Part shown: positions 33,446-43,960 of the stretch, in pieces | How positions within the stretch are numbered: position 1 is the stretch's first letter | How the letters are laid out: each line of letters starts with the position of its first letter | Notes under the pieces: model-generated | What the model was told of the DNA's origin: nothing | Seen by the model: the letters and a program-made list of their open reading frames with translations, nothing else | The model's database searches: none | Translations under genes and position numbers: made by a program | NCBI RefSeq assembly: GCF_000174775.1 | Contig: NZ_ACLR01000179.1 | Coordinates: 23,978-87,977 of the forward strand | Length of the DNA: 64,000 nucleotides | Direction: 5' to 3' | Source of the DNA: Porphyromonas uenonis 60-3 | GTDB lineage: Bacteria; Bacteroidota; Bacteroidia; Bacteroidales; Porphyromonadaceae

Positions 33446-35362
33446 TTAGCGGACGATTACCTTGGAGGTGTAGACACGTAGGTCGCTAAAGGTGCGGACG
33501 ATGTAGGTGCCAGGTAGGAGATGCGTCTCGACAGATGTCGTGACGAGTGCACCTGACATGTCGTATAGCTCGAAGGCATCGACACGTCCCTGGATGCTTA
33601 GATAGCCATCCTCAACCGTTACGATAGGTGCTTGTGCTGGAGCGACCGGTTCATTGGCTAGCGGGAAGCCTAGCTGAGCAGTCTCAGCGGTATGTACCGC
33701 ACGATTTCTGCGATTGCTCTGCTGGACGCTCGGGTGAACGATCGCAACCACCTTACACTGGCTACCGACCCACGTGGGCATAAGGGCACCCTCTAGCGTT
33801 ACGGAGAATGTACCATCGGGCTGGAGCTGAAGCTTGTCACCCGTGGGAGCCGTGAGGAAGAGGCGAGGCACAGCGTTGTGCTTGTAGTTTTTCCGAGCAC
33901 CAGCTTGCGCTCTAGAGGGGACGTTGTCCTCCGTTACGATGACTGTCAGGTAGAGGTCCTCTGGGTCAAAGCTATCTTTGAGTGCTACACCGCTGACGAC
34001 AGCCGTGAGCTTGCTATTGTCAATCTTCTGATCTATTCGCTCGATGCGGACACCCTGCTTGTCTTTCTTCACTCTCGGGACCCACTCACTAGAGGGATAC
34101 GCACCAGCAGAGTTTACGAGCGCATTCCGACTGGGGAGGAACGTTCTGTTGATAGACATAGCTGGCGCAAAGGAACTCTCGTCAAAGAAATAGATATAGA
34201 GTGCTTCGCTTTCTTTGGTCGTTAGAAAGTCTGTCAAGTAGCCCGAGTGGTAGACTATGTAGCTGACGCGAAGCCCTGCTGCTTGGAGCTTCTTGATATT
34301 ATCCTTGACATAGGGATCTGCAAGCGGGCACTTAGGACACTGCTCCGTGGAGAAGCGCTCCAGTAGCACCGTCTCTCGGTTGATTGCAGCAGAGCTCCCA
34401 ATCTGATAGGGGATCTGACTGCTATTGCTTGCGAAGATGTTTTCCTGATCATTGACCTTGGCGAGCGCTACATGTAGCGTACCCATACCCTCATCCTCAG
34501 CTGGGATTGCAATGGTAGCAGCGATGTCTTGAGAAGGTTGAAGCGGTTCCTTCAGCGTCCTCTTGAGGAACTTAGGCTCACCCGTTCCAAAGCGATAAGA
34601 GACCTCAAAGGAGGTAATGTCCTTTACACCGAAGTTGTAGAAGGCGACCTCCGTAGGGACCTTTTCTCCAGCCTTAACTAGCTTGAAGTCACCGTCCGCC
34701 CAGAGGAAGTAGCCTACAGACTGTAGCTTGCTCTCGTCTTGTAGCTTGACAAAAATAAGGGCAGAGCCATAGCCCTGCACGGATGTCATTTGAAACTCAT
34801 CCTTAGTACTACTATTCGTAGGATAGGGCTTGGTGCCGTATCCTGCGTACTGAGCCTCTTTCATCTCATTGACCCCGTCAAAGGGGATTAGCTCTGGTTT
34901 ATCCCCATCACTGCCTACAGCCTTTGTGGCAAAGCCTACGAGATATCGTTTGCCCGCCTCAGTCGCAAAGGGTGTCGTGAGTGCTATCTGATTAATTCCC
35001 GCGACAATCTTACACGGCTGGTTGTAGAGCGTCTTCTTGCCATCCTCTGATAAGATGAGGAGATAGGCAGACTGATCGTCCACTGCTGCAGGAAAGGAAA
35101 TCCGCTCAATCTTATTCGCACCCACATCGGGCAGTAGGATATAGGCAGAGAGGTAGACGTTTACCTTCCCCACTCCTAAGTATCTAACTGCATCGACATT
35201 GCGGTCAGCATAGCCAAAGCCTGCCAGGGACTCGCCAGCTCGAAGGGATACGCCTGCATTTGTGGCCTGCAGACGAGTAAGGCCAGACTCCTGTGCTGTA
35301 CTAACGGTGACAGTCATAATGAGCGTAAGGAGTAGACTCCAGAGGGTAGCAGTTTGTTTCAT
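33446..35362 (-). CDS. T9SS-sorted Omp28-like secreted protein with CxxC motif
   Basis: This 638-residue protein has a signal peptide ending near STAQE (residue 24). Residues 330-420 form an Omp28-type thioredoxin-like region: VLLERFSTEQCPKCPLADPY with CPKC at 342-345, then LRVSYIVYHSG. Beta-rich modules follow. The last 70 residues (FELYDMSGALVTTS, LLPGTYIVRTFSD and SKVIVR) fit a T9SS type A sorting domain, so surface delivery is likely. Relatives in P. gingivalis are surface antigens. A redox role for the CxxC is inferred only. It has its own promoter. Confidence 0.83.
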   Translation of the reverse strand: MKQTATLWSLLLTLIMTVTVSTAQESGLTRLQATNAGVSLRAGESLAGFGYADRNVDAVRYLGVGKVNVYLSAYILLPDVGANKIERISFPAAVDDQSAYLLILSEDGKKTLYNQPCKIVAGINQIALTTPFATEAGKRYLVGFATKAVGSDGDKPELIPFDGVNEMKEAQYAGYGTKPYPTNSSTKDEFQMTSVQGYGSALIFVKLQDESKLQSVGYFLWADGDFKLVKAGEKVPTEVAFYNFGVKDITSFEVSYRFGTGEPKFLKRTLKEPLQPSQDIAATIAIPAEDEGMGTLHVALAKVNDQENIFASNSSQIPYQIGSSAAINRETVLLERFSTEQCPKCPLADPYVKDNIKKLQAAGLRVSYIVYHSGYLTDFLTTKESEALYIYFFDESSFAPAMSINRTFLPSRNALVNSAGAYPSSEWVPRVKKDKQGVRIERIDQKIDNSKLTAVVSGVALKDSFDPEDLYLTVIVTEDNVPSRAQAGARKNYKHNAVPRLFLTAPTGDKLQLQPDGTFSVTLEGALMPTWVGSQCKVVAIVHPSVQQSNRRNRAVHTAETAQLGFPLANEPVAPAQAPIVTVEDGYLSIQGRVDAFELYDMSGALVTTSVETHLLPGTYIVRTFSDLRVYTSKVIVR

Positions 35363-35459
35363 TGAATGTATAATCTACTTGGTTGTTACTGAGCAGTATG
35401 TGTACCTCTCATACGAAGCCATAATCTAGGCTTAGCGTACGAAAGCGTCGCTACGAGAG

Positions 35460-35467
35460 CAAATATA
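35460..35467 (-). promoter_or_regulatory. -7 promoter element for the Omp28-like gene
   Basis: The minus strand reads TATATTTG about 98 bases before the ATG at 35362. Confidence 0.45.
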
Positions 35468-35648
35468 GTGCTTTCTCTGGAAATAGGCCTCTTTGCGATT
35501 CAATATTGTCAGGGGAGACGCATGATACCCCCCTACTCTATGGACTACTCCCGCCGACAGTCCTAGGATACGTGTATTAACCCTTGATACATAGCGCTAT
35601 AGCCTCACTGAACGACTACTTCTAGATCTCCGCCACTCCCCATCTCTA

Positions 35649-35850
35649 CCGAGGAAATTGGAGATCTCCAGCGAGCAAACAAAAATTCTCCACGGAACCG
35701 GGAAATAAAAGTTCGGAAGAATGAAATGAAACTTCGGAAGAAAGATTTCGAAGTTCCGAAGAATTTTTCGATTCCTCCGTGGAGGTTCAAAGATTTCCAC
35801 CGAGGAAACCTTCGATTTCCTTGATAGTGCCATTGATGAAGTCATCCAGC
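35649..35850 (-). repeat. Dispersed intergenic repeat family A, copy 4 (inverted)
   Basis: This copy is in the reverse orientation. It begins CCGAGGAAATTGGAGATCTCC, contains the core as AAGTTCGGAAGAATGAAATG, and ends with ATTTCCTTGATAGTGCCATTG. It lies in the 628-base gap between two divergent genes. Confidence 0.88.
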
Positions 35851-35900
35851 ACGTATCATGCATCGAGGCTGTCGAAGCTAGTGACTACAGATCTATTTAG

Positions 35901-35908
35901 TACCTTTG
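35901..35908 (+). promoter_or_regulatory. -7 promoter element for the glucosaminidase gene
   Basis: TACCTTTG lies 83 bases before the ATG at 35991, immediately downstream of repeat A copy 4. Confidence 0.55.
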
Positions 35909-35990
35909 TAGCTCAGGTAGCTCCTCTCACTTTGTGAGGAAGGTGCTTGACACCTAGCTACACGCCCAATAGATTAACGTCTAAAGCCCT

Positions 35991-36932
35991 ATGAAGCTCT
36001 TCACCGATCCATCACGGTCTCTGCTCTCGATAGCTTGTCTGCTCTTGCTCTGCGCCACTGCGTGGGGGCAGGCGCCGATGAATCCTAACTACCAGACCTA
36101 TATACGTACCTATGCCGATGAGTGCATTCGCCAGATGAAGCGTCACAAGATCCCTGCGAGCATCACGATGGCGCAGGGACTGATCGAGACGGGCGCTGGC
36201 TCTAGTCGTCTGGCGCGTGATGGCAATAACCACTTCGGCATCAAGTGTCACCGCGCTTGGCAGGGGCAGCGTATCTATGCCGACGATGATCTCAAGGGGG
36301 AGTGCTTTCGCAAGTACCGCTCTGCGGGTGACTCCTACGAGGATCACTCCAACTTCCTCAAGCAGCCTCGCTACAAGGTGCTATACACCTATCAGATTAC
36401 GGACTATGAGGCTTGGGCTAGGGGACTGCAGCAGTGTGGCTATGCGACGAACAAGGGCTACGCCAACATGCTCATCAAGGTAATCGAGCAGTACGAGCTA
36501 TACGAGCTGGATCGTGGGCGCTATCCACGCTGGATGTCGGGCCGCCCCGCACCGACCTATACGCCTTCTGAAAAGGATCCAGAGATGAAGCTGACGCACG
36601 AGGGATACTTTAGCTATGGACTCCTATATATATTAGCAAACAAAGGAGACTCGCTCGAGTCGATCGCTCGTGAGATGGGCATAAGCCTCAAGCACTTGGC
36701 CGACTACAACGATATGCCGGTGGACTTCCCGCTACAAGCTGGCGATGTGATCTACCTAGAGCGCAAGAACAAGCGTGCCACACCTGACTATCCCGACCAT
36801 GTGGTGCAGGTGGGCGAGTCGATGCACGACATATCGCAGCGCTACGGCATACGCCTCGAGCGACTCTACCGTATGAACCATCTAGACTACGACTACGTCC
36901 CCGAGGAGGGCGACGTGCTCAGACTTCGATAA
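35991..36932 (+). CDS. Exported glucosaminidase with LysM domains
   Basis: This 313-residue protein has a signal peptide (LLSIACLLLLCATAWGQ). Residues about 35-165 form a glucosaminidase/FlgJ-like domain: IPASITMAQGLIETGAGSSR, NNHFGIKCHRAWQG and CFRKYRSAGDSYEDHSNFL. This region should cleave peptidoglycan GlcNAc linkages. Two LysM-type repeats follow, marked by KGDSLESIAREMGISLKHLADYN and VGESMHDISQRYGIRLERLY. It probably acts in the periplasm on cell-wall remodelling. It is followed by a heptad array and purM. Confidence 0.92.
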   Translation: MKLFTDPSRSLLSIACLLLLCATAWGQAPMNPNYQTYIRTYADECIRQMKRHKIPASITMAQGLIETGAGSSRLARDGNNHFGIKCHRAWQGQRIYADDDLKGECFRKYRSAGDSYEDHSNFLKQPRYKVLYTYQITDYEAWARGLQQCGYATNKGYANMLIKVIEQYELYELDRGRYPRWMSGRPAPTYTPSEKDPEMKLTHEGYFSYGLLYILANKGDSLESIAREMGISLKHLADYNDMPVDFPLQAGDVIYLERKNKRATPDYPDHVVQVGESMHDISQRYGIRLERLYRMNHLDYDYVPEEGDVLRLR

Positions 36933-36985
36933 TCTCTAATTTCTAACCTCTAACTTCTAAAGTCTAACCTCTAACCTCTAAGGTC
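36933..36985 (+). repeat. Heptad array TCTAACC-type (family C, copy 4)
   Basis: Seven to eight 7-bp units (TCTAACC, TCTAATT and TCTAAAG types) fill the entire gap between the glucosaminidase gene and purM and end only 3 bases before the purM ATG. Confidence 0.8.
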
Positions 36986-36988
36986 TCT

Positions 36989-38149
36989 ATGAACCGATAC
37001 ATGCGCCGAGGCGTTTCTGCCGCAAAAGAAGATGTACACAATGCCATTGCCCATATAGACAAAGGGCTCTACCCGCAAGCCTTTTGCAAGATCCTACCAG
37101 ACGTACTGGGTGGTGATCCTGACTATTGCAATATCATGCACGCTGATGGGGCTGGCACGAAGTCTTCGCTAGCCTATATCTACTGGCGAGAGACGGGCGA
37201 CCTATCCGTGTGGCGAGGCATTGCGCAGGATGCGATCGTGATGAACCTCGACGACCTCCTCTGCGTGGGAGCGACCTCGGGGATGCTTCTCTCCTCGACC
37301 ATCGGGCGCAACAAGCAGCTCATACCAGGCGAAGTGATCGGCGCAGTCATCAATGGAACCGAGGAGATCCTAGCGCAGATGCGTGACCTCGGCGTAGAGA
37401 TCTATCTTACGGGAGGCGAGACAGCTGACGTGGGCGATCTAGTTCGCACGATCATCGTGGACAGCACGGTGACCTGCCGTATGCGTCGGAGCGACATCAT
37501 CGACAACGCACACATCGCTGACGGGGACGTGATCGTCGGCTTCGCCTCCTATGGACAGGCGACTTACGAGGCGCGTTACAATGGCGGTATGGGGAGCAAC
37601 GGACTAACCTCCGCACGACACGATATACTCTCGCACGCATTGGCCGAGAAGTTTCCCGAGAGCTACGACCCAGCCGTACCTGACGACTTGGTTTACAGCG
37701 GGAGCCGTGAGCTACTCGCTGAGGTGCCAGGGACTGGGCTGACGGTCGGCGAACTGATCCTCTCTCCGACCCGCACTTACGCACCGCTTGTGGCGAAGTT
37801 GCTCAAAGAGATGCGACCCGCCATCCACGGACTGATCCACTGTACCGGAGGCGCTCAGACGAAGGTGATGAACTTCGTCACGAACAAGCACATTATCAAG
37901 GACAATCTGCTCCCCATCCCGCCACTTTTCCAGATGATTGCCGAGGAGAGTGGCACCGACGCTGCGGAGCTGTACCAAGTCTTCAACATGGGGCACCGTC
38001 TAGAGGCTTACTTGCCCGCAGAGCAGGCCGAGGAAGCCATCGCCGTGGCACGACACTTCAACATTAATGCGCAGGTCATCGGCCGTGTCGAGTCGGCCGA
38101 GCAGAATCGCCTGACACTCGTTACGCCCTTTGGCACAGTAGAGCGATAG
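36989..38149 (+). CDS. purM: Phosphoribosylformylglycinamidine cyclo-ligase-type AIR synthase
   Basis: This 386-residue cytoplasmic protein is close to the Bacteroidetes PurM-type sequences. Landmarks are the N-terminal YMRRGVSAAKEDVHNAI, MHADGAGTKSSLAYIYWRETGD, QDAIVMNLDDLLCVGA, GGETADVGDLVRTIIVDSTV and VFNMGHRLEAYL. PurM closes the imidazole ring of FGAM using ATP in purine synthesis. At 386 residues it is somewhat longer than E. coli PurM (about 345), as is usual in this phylum. The start codon directly follows a heptad array, so expression may depend on the upstream transcript. Confidence 0.88.
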   Translation: MNRYMRRGVSAAKEDVHNAIAHIDKGLYPQAFCKILPDVLGGDPDYCNIMHADGAGTKSSLAYIYWRETGDLSVWRGIAQDAIVMNLDDLLCVGATSGMLLSSTIGRNKQLIPGEVIGAVINGTEEILAQMRDLGVEIYLTGGETADVGDLVRTIIVDSTVTCRMRRSDIIDNAHIADGDVIVGFASYGQATYEARYNGGMGSNGLTSARHDILSHALAEKFPESYDPAVPDDLVYSGSRELLAEVPGTGLTVGELILSPTRTYAPLVAKLLKEMRPAIHGLIHCTGGAQTKVMNFVTNKHIIKDNLLPIPPLFQMIAEESGTDAAELYQVFNMGHRLEAYLPAEQAEEAIAVARHFNINAQVIGRVESAEQNRLTLVTPFGTVER

Positions 38150-38186
38150 CCTTTGACCCACCCCTCACATCACTTAGCAGACCTAT

Positions 38187-39293
38187 ATGAACGATTTACT
38201 CAACCGCATAGAAGCTCTGGTGGCGCGCCACGAGGAGCTAGAGACTTTGATCACAGACCCTAGCGTCATCGCAGACGGCAGACGCTTTGCCACCCTGAGC
38301 AAGGAGTACACGCACCTCGGAGAGATCCTCAAGGCTGGGGCGCAGTACAAGCAACTCCTGACCCAGCAGGAGGAGGCCGAGAGCACCCTCCAGGACAGCG
38401 ACAGCGATGAGGAGCTAAAAGCCATGGCTCGCGAACTACTTGCTGAGGCTAAGGAGGAGAGCCCTAAGATGGAGGAAGAGATCAAGCTACTTCTCCTACC
38501 GAATGATCCTGAGGACGACAAGAACGCTATCCTAGAGCTACGCGCTGGGACGGGCGGTGACGAAGCTGCGCTCTTTGCGGGAGATCTCTTCCGTATGTAC
38601 TCGCGCTACTGCGAGACCAAGGGGTGGAACGTCACCGTCAGTAGCTACACCGAGGGCGGTACAGGAGGTTACAAAGAGATCGTCCTCAATGTCACAGGCA
38701 CGGGTGTCTATGGGACGCTCAAGTATGAGAGTGGCGTGCACCGTGTGCAGCGTGTCCCGCAGACGGAGACGCAGGGACGTATTCACACCTCGGCAGCGAC
38801 CGTGGCGGTACTGCCTGAGGCGGACAAGTTTGAGGTCAACATCAACGAGGGAGAGATCAAGTGGGACACTTTCCGCTCCAGTGGTGCCGGTGGGCAGAAC
38901 GTCAACAAGGTGGAGTCGGGCGTACGTCTGCACTATCCGTGGCGCAACCCCAATACGGGTGTCGTGGAGGACATCACGATCGAGTGTACCGAGACGCGCG
39001 ACCAGCCGAAGAACAAGGAGCGTGCCCTCTCACGCCTTCGCACTTTCATCTACGACAAGGAGCATCAGAAGTATATCGACGAGATCGCCTCTCGTCGTAA
39101 GACGATGGTCTCGACGGGCGACCGCTCGGCAAAGATCCGCACCTACAACTTTCCTCAGGGGCGTGTCACCGATCACCGCATTGGTCTGACCGTGCACAAC
39201 CTACCAGGTGTCCTCGGTGGCGATCTGCAGCCGATCATTGATGCGCTCATCGTTGCTGAGAATACCGAACGCCTCAAGGAGGCCGCCCTCTGA
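38187..39293 (+). CDS. prfA: Peptide chain release factor 1
   Basis: This 368-residue cytoplasmic protein reads UAA/UAG. It has an N-terminal coiled-coil domain, then AGTGGDEAALFAGDLFRMYSRY. The codon-recognition region contains VPQTETQGRIHTSAATVAVLPE (PxT-type loop). The catalytic GGQ lies in SSGAGGQNVNKVESGVRL, followed by TRDQPKNKERAL. There is no sign of a frameshift, unlike RF2 genes that need recoding. It lies 37 bases after purM. Confidence 0.96.
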   Translation: MNDLLNRIEALVARHEELETLITDPSVIADGRRFATLSKEYTHLGEILKAGAQYKQLLTQQEEAESTLQDSDSDEELKAMARELLAEAKEESPKMEEEIKLLLLPNDPEDDKNAILELRAGTGGDEAALFAGDLFRMYSRYCETKGWNVTVSSYTEGGTGGYKEIVLNVTGTGVYGTLKYESGVHRVQRVPQTETQGRIHTSAATVAVLPEADKFEVNINEGEIKWDTFRSSGAGGQNVNKVESGVRLHYPWRNPNTGVVEDITIECTETRDQPKNKERALSRLRTFIYDKEHQKYIDEIASRRKTMVSTGDRSAKIRTYNFPQGRVTDHRIGLTVHNLPGVLGGDLQPIIDALIVAENTERLKEAAL

Positions 39294-39333
39294 TTCCATC
39301 CTGTGGGGGCTTGTTTTTGTGGTTCGTTTTGTA

Positions 39334-39341
39334 TACCTTTG
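39334..39341 (+). promoter_or_regulatory. -7 promoter element for sod
   Basis: TACCTTTG lies 66 bases before the ATG at 39407. Confidence 0.55.
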
Positions 39342-39406
39342 TGACGCAGTCTAGGCTAAGACCTAGAGCTGCTCATGTCACACTTAAAGTAAACAGATAA
39401 AGCAAT

Positions 39407-39988
39407 ATGACACACGAACTAATAAAGCTCCCCTATGCAAACAATGCGCTCGAGCCAGTAATCAGCGCTGAGACGATTCAGTATCACCACGGCAAGCACC
39501 TCAAGGGCTATGTCGACACGCTCAATAAGCTCCTGCCCGACTCTGACCTTAAGGACGCTTCTCTCGAGGAGATCGTTCGCAAGGCTGAGGGCAAGCTCTA
39601 CAATCAGGCTGGCCAGGTGATGAATCACAATATGTACTTCCTCCAGTTCGCACCAAACGCTGGTGGGCATCCCGAGGGCAAGCTCGCTGACGCTATCAAG
39701 CGCGACTTCGGTAGCTTTGAAGCTTTCCAGACAGCCTTCAACGATGCCTGCACCTCACTCTTTGGTTCAGGCTGGGCTTGGCTAGCTAGCGATGACCAGG
39801 GCAAGCTCTCTATCGAGAAGGAGCCTAATGCTGGCAACCCCCTACGCAAGGGCCTCAAGCCGCTGATGTGCTTCGACGTATGGGAGCACGCTTACTACCT
39901 CACTTATCAGAACCGCCGCGCCGATCACGTCAAGGACCTATGGTCTATCATTGACTGGAAGGAGATCGCACGTCGCTACGAGGCGTAA
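39407..39988 (+). CDS. sod: Superoxide dismutase (Fe/Mn family)
   Basis: This 193-residue cytoplasmic enzyme has the four metal ligands in their usual settings: His in IQYHHGKH, His in QVMNHNMYFLQF, and Asp and His in CFDVWEHAYYLTYQN. The GSGWAWLA block is also typical. P. gingivalis has a cambialistic enzyme of this family that works with Fe or Mn. Metal choice cannot be decided here. It is a single-gene unit with its own promoter, followed by a long-loop hairpin. Confidence 0.96.
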   Translation: MTHELIKLPYANNALEPVISAETIQYHHGKHLKGYVDTLNKLLPDSDLKDASLEEIVRKAEGKLYNQAGQVMNHNMYFLQFAPNAGGHPEGKLADAIKRDFGSFEAFQTAFNDACTSLFGSGWAWLASDDQGKLSIEKEPNAGNPLRKGLKPLMCFDVWEHAYYLTYQNRRADHVKDLWSIIDWKEIARRYEA

Positions 39989-40026
39989 GCCGATAAGCGC
40001 AAACCCGTAGAAGCGATAGCTTAGTG

Positions 40027-40090
40027 GAGAGATTGGGGGGTGTGAGCAGTCAGACCTGTAGGGTCGCAAAGCTTTCCTCCCCAGTCTCTC
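40027..40090 (+). terminator. Long-loop hairpin after sod
   Basis: GAGAGATTGGGG pairs with CCCCAGTCTCTC (12 positions, one G-U) around a 40-base loop and is followed by TTCTTTATTA. It lies about 40 bases after the sod stop. Confidence 0.55.
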
Positions 40091-40153
40091 TTCTTTATTA
40101 GTAGGGGCGTAACGCAATAAGCAGACAATTTCAACACAGACTCAATAAACACT

Positions 40154-41152
40154 ATGAACTTTGTAACGCAAGACAAACTGGTCCTCATCGGCGCTGCTGG
40201 TATGATCGGATCAAACATGGCGCAGACCGCTGCCATGATGCACCTTACTCCAAACATCTGCCTCTACGACCCCTTTGCCAAGGGGCTCGAAGGCGTCTGG
40301 GAGGAGATGCGCCACTGTGGCTTCGAGGGGCTAAACCTCACCTTCACCTCAGACATCGCTGAGGCTCTCCGAGGGGCTAAGTATATCGTCTCATCGGGTG
40401 GTGCTCCTCGCAAGGAGGGCATGACCCGCGAAGACCTACTCAAGGGAAACTCTGAGATCGCTGCTGAACTAGGACGCAACATCAAGAAGTACTGCCCCGA
40501 CGTGCACCACGTAGTCATCATCTTCAACCCCGCTGACATCACGGGTCTCGTCACGCTCATTCACTCAGGGCTCAAGCCTTCGCAGGTGACCACCCTGGCA
40601 GCGCTCGATAGCACACGTCTGCAGAGCGAGCTCGCCAAGCACTTTGGTCTCCAGCAGAGCCAGGTAACCAATACCCGTACCTATGGTGGTCACGGTGAGC
40701 AGATGGCAGTCTTCGCCAGCACCGCTCGTGTCGACGGCACCCCGCTCACAGACCTCATCGGCACAGACCGGCTGACACACGACGACTGGGCTGCACTTCA
40801 GCAGCGTGTCATCAAGGGCGGTGCCAACATCATCGCTCTGCGTGGTCGCTCCAGCTTCCAGAGCCCAGCCTACGTATCCATCGAGATGATACGTGCGGCT
40901 ATGGGTGGCGAGCCCTTCCGCTGGCCAGCTGGTTGCTTCGTCCGTGACAGTCGCTACAAGAATGTGATGATGGCTCGTGAGACCACTATCACACGTGACG
41001 GCGTAGCTTATAAGGAGGTTAAGGGACTCCCCGACGAAGAGGCAGCTCTCGACAAGAGCTACGAGCACCTACAGGCTATGCGTGATCAGATCATACAGAT
41101 GGGCATCATCCCCGCTGTCGCTGACTGGCACACGGTCAATCCCAATCTATAG
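40154..41152 (+). CDS. mdh: Malate dehydrogenase
   Basis: This 332-residue cytoplasmic NAD enzyme interconverts malate and oxaloacetate. The Rossmann start is LVLIGAAGMIGSNMAQTAAM. YIVSSGGAPRKEGMTREDLLKGN carries substrate-binding Arg residues. IIFNPADITGLVTL and TTLAALDSTRLQSELAKHFG follow, with the catalytic His in TYGGHGEQM. This matches the Bacteroidetes branch of about 333 residues. A strong terminator follows. Confidence 0.92.
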   Translation: MNFVTQDKLVLIGAAGMIGSNMAQTAAMMHLTPNICLYDPFAKGLEGVWEEMRHCGFEGLNLTFTSDIAEALRGAKYIVSSGGAPRKEGMTREDLLKGNSEIAAELGRNIKKYCPDVHHVVIIFNPADITGLVTLIHSGLKPSQVTTLAALDSTRLQSELAKHFGLQQSQVTNTRTYGGHGEQMAVFASTARVDGTPLTDLIGTDRLTHDDWAALQQRVIKGGANIIALRGRSSFQSPAYVSIEMIRAAMGGEPFRWPAGCFVRDSRYKNVMMARETTITRDGVAYKEVKGLPDEEAALDKSYEHLQAMRDQIIQMGIIPAVADWHTVNPNL

Positions 41153-41198
41153 TAACACACGTCCTCGCTTCGCCTAGCGAAGTAAGGCACCTACACCA

Positions 41199-41236
41199 GA
41201 CGACCACGTGGAGTAATCCGCGTGGTCGTCTTTTTG
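41199..41236 (+). terminator. mdh terminator
   Basis: GACGACCACG pairs perfectly with CGTGGTCGTC (12-base loop) and is followed by TTTTTG. Confidence 0.88.
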
Positions 41237-41305
41237 TTTACAGGGTGGCTAGTCTTCCTTGTTGTCTAGTTCGAAGGAAATGGCATCGGTGACGCATGAC
41301 ATAGG

Positions 41306-41502
41306 ATGAGTCCATTGGCGTCACTATCAAGGAAATCGAACGATTTCTCGGTAGAGATTTCTAGTTATCCAGTGAGGAACAAAAAAATTCTTCGGAACTT
41401 TGAAATCTTTCTTCCGAACTTTCATTTCATTCTTCCGAACTTTTATTTCCCGGTTCCGTGAAGAATTTTTGCTTGCTCTCTAGAGATTCCTAATTTCCTC
41501 GG
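41306..41502 (+). repeat. Dispersed intergenic repeat family A, copy 5
   Basis: The copy has AGGAAATCGAACGATTTCTCGG at the left, the conserved core with CTTCCGAAC and CTTCCGAACTTTTATTTCC, then GGTTCCGTGAAGAATTTTTG, ending AATTTCCTCGG. A CACTATCAAGG flank is shared with copy 2. Confidence 0.88.
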
Positions 41503-41515
41503 GAGGAGAGAACAA

Positions 41516-41560
41516 TAGAGGTTAGAAATTAGGAGCTAGAGGTTAGCGGTTAGAGACTAG
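41516..41560 (-). repeat. Heptad array TTAGAGG-type (family C, copy 5)
   Basis: Degenerate AGAGGTTAG units abut repeat A copy 5. Confidence 0.65.
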
Positions 41561-41641
41561 ATGAGTACCGATTTAGACACTCCCGTCTGTCCCCACATTT
41601 CGCCACACGTCCTGGAGGGAGGGCACTCTCCCCACAGCTTC

Positions 41642-42199
41642 CTAGTAGTATGGCGAAAAGGAGGCTAGTCCCATCTGGAAGGAGAAGAGCCAGACGAGGT
41701 AAGCGATCATGCAGACAAAGCCGACACAGGCTGTGGCGATGATCCAGTTGCGCGTTAGGCGGCTGGCGGTCGCAGCTCCCTCGTAGTCACCCGCTATGTA
41801 TCGTGAGGAGACGCGCGCAGAGTAGATGATAGCGATGATACCACCTATATTACAGCAGAAGATGGTCACGAGGATACACCAGACCAAGTAGTTGGGCGGT
41901 ATGGGCGGACGCTCCGAGGGATTGCTGTACTGGGGTGCGCTGTTGTATTGCTGGGCACTGCTGTACTGCGGTGCGCTGTTATACTGCGGAGCTCCGTAGG
42001 TAGGCGCATTGTAGCTGGGTGGTGTGGGCGTGCTGGGTGCGAAGAGCTCTTGCAGTTCGCTCACCTCACGAGCGGGAGCCCAGTCGGTCATGCCCTCGGT
42101 CCAGACCATCGTCTCAGGCTTCAGCTCTAGCGTCGCCAGCTCCTCGATGGTGTAGGGACCCGTCTGCTGGTCATTACGGATGACATAGTATTGCTTCAT
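41642..42199 (-). CDS. GYF_2 (DUF4339) and CD225/dispanin-domain membrane protein
   Basis: This 185-residue protein has a GYF_2 domain at residues 1-50 (YYVIRNDQQTGPYTIEELA and ETMVWTEGMTDWAPA). A Gln/Tyr/Ser/Pro-rich linker of repeated APQYNS-like hexads covers about residues 60-95. A CD225-type pair of transmembrane segments follows (PPNYLVWCILVTIFCCNIGG, IIAIIYSARVSSRYIAGDYEGA, ATACVGFVCMIAYLVWLF). This architecture is common in Bacteroidetes and has no assigned function. The linker may vary in length through slippage of its hexad repeats. It has its own promoter. Confidence 0.87.
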   Translation of the reverse strand: MKQYYVIRNDQQTGPYTIEELATLELKPETMVWTEGMTDWAPAREVSELQELFAPSTPTPPSYNAPTYGAPQYNSAPQYSSAQQYNSAPQYSNPSERPPIPPNYLVWCILVTIFCCNIGGIIAIIYSARVSSRYIAGDYEGAATASRLTRNWIIATACVGFVCMIAYLVWLFSFQMGLASFSPYY

Positions 42200-42230
42200 C
42201 GTTGCAGTGTGGATTGATTACTTTTCTCCC

Positions 42231-42238
42231 CAAAGGTA
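42231..42238 (-). promoter_or_regulatory. -7 promoter element for the GYF_2/CD225 gene
   Basis: The minus strand reads TACCTTTG 32 bases before the ATG at 42199. Confidence 0.6.
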
Positions 42239-42265
42239 CAGAATATTTGCAGACTGGCGGAGGGG

Positions 42266-42308
42266 AGAGATTAGAGGTTAGATATTAGAGGTTAGATATT
42301 AGAGGGGG
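42266..42308 (-). repeat. Heptad array TTAGAGG/TTAGATA-type (family C, copy 6)
   Basis: Five units of the type TTAGAGG alternate with TTAGATA, next to family B copy 2. Confidence 0.75.
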
Positions 42309-42316
42309 GCGGGCGC

Positions 42317-42390
42317 AGTAACCTTTGACACAACGGACGCACCGGTCGTGTGTCCCTACGGGGGGAGTACACGTCTCGGTGCGTCCGTAT
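42317..42390 (-). repeat. Dispersed intergenic repeat family B, copy 2 (shortened)
   Basis: The stretch contains GTAACCTTTGACACAACGGACGCAC, the reverse complement of the word in copies 1 and 4, and TCGGTGCGTCCGTAT. It is about half the length of copies 1 and 4 and ends 18 bases before the eno stop. Confidence 0.75.
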
Positions 42391-42408
42391 ATTTTATTGC
42401 AAGTCTCG

Positions 42409-43788
<1,380 letters not shown>

Positions 43789-43960
43789 TCAACTATCAAA
43801 TGTAGTTCATTCCCCACAAAAATTGCCCAAAAACCTTCTGTTTGAAAAATTATAGCTACATTAGCGGACGAATTGAGAAAGGAATGCTCTGAGCGACCTC
43901 TTTTCGTCATCTTTCTGTAGAAACCGCACTAGACTTAACATAACAACTATAACATTTACT

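Noticed and set aside
38557..39189. 210-codon plus-strand frame inside prfA
   Set aside because: It is an alternative frame of prfA, rich in Arg and Ser, with no family resemblance.
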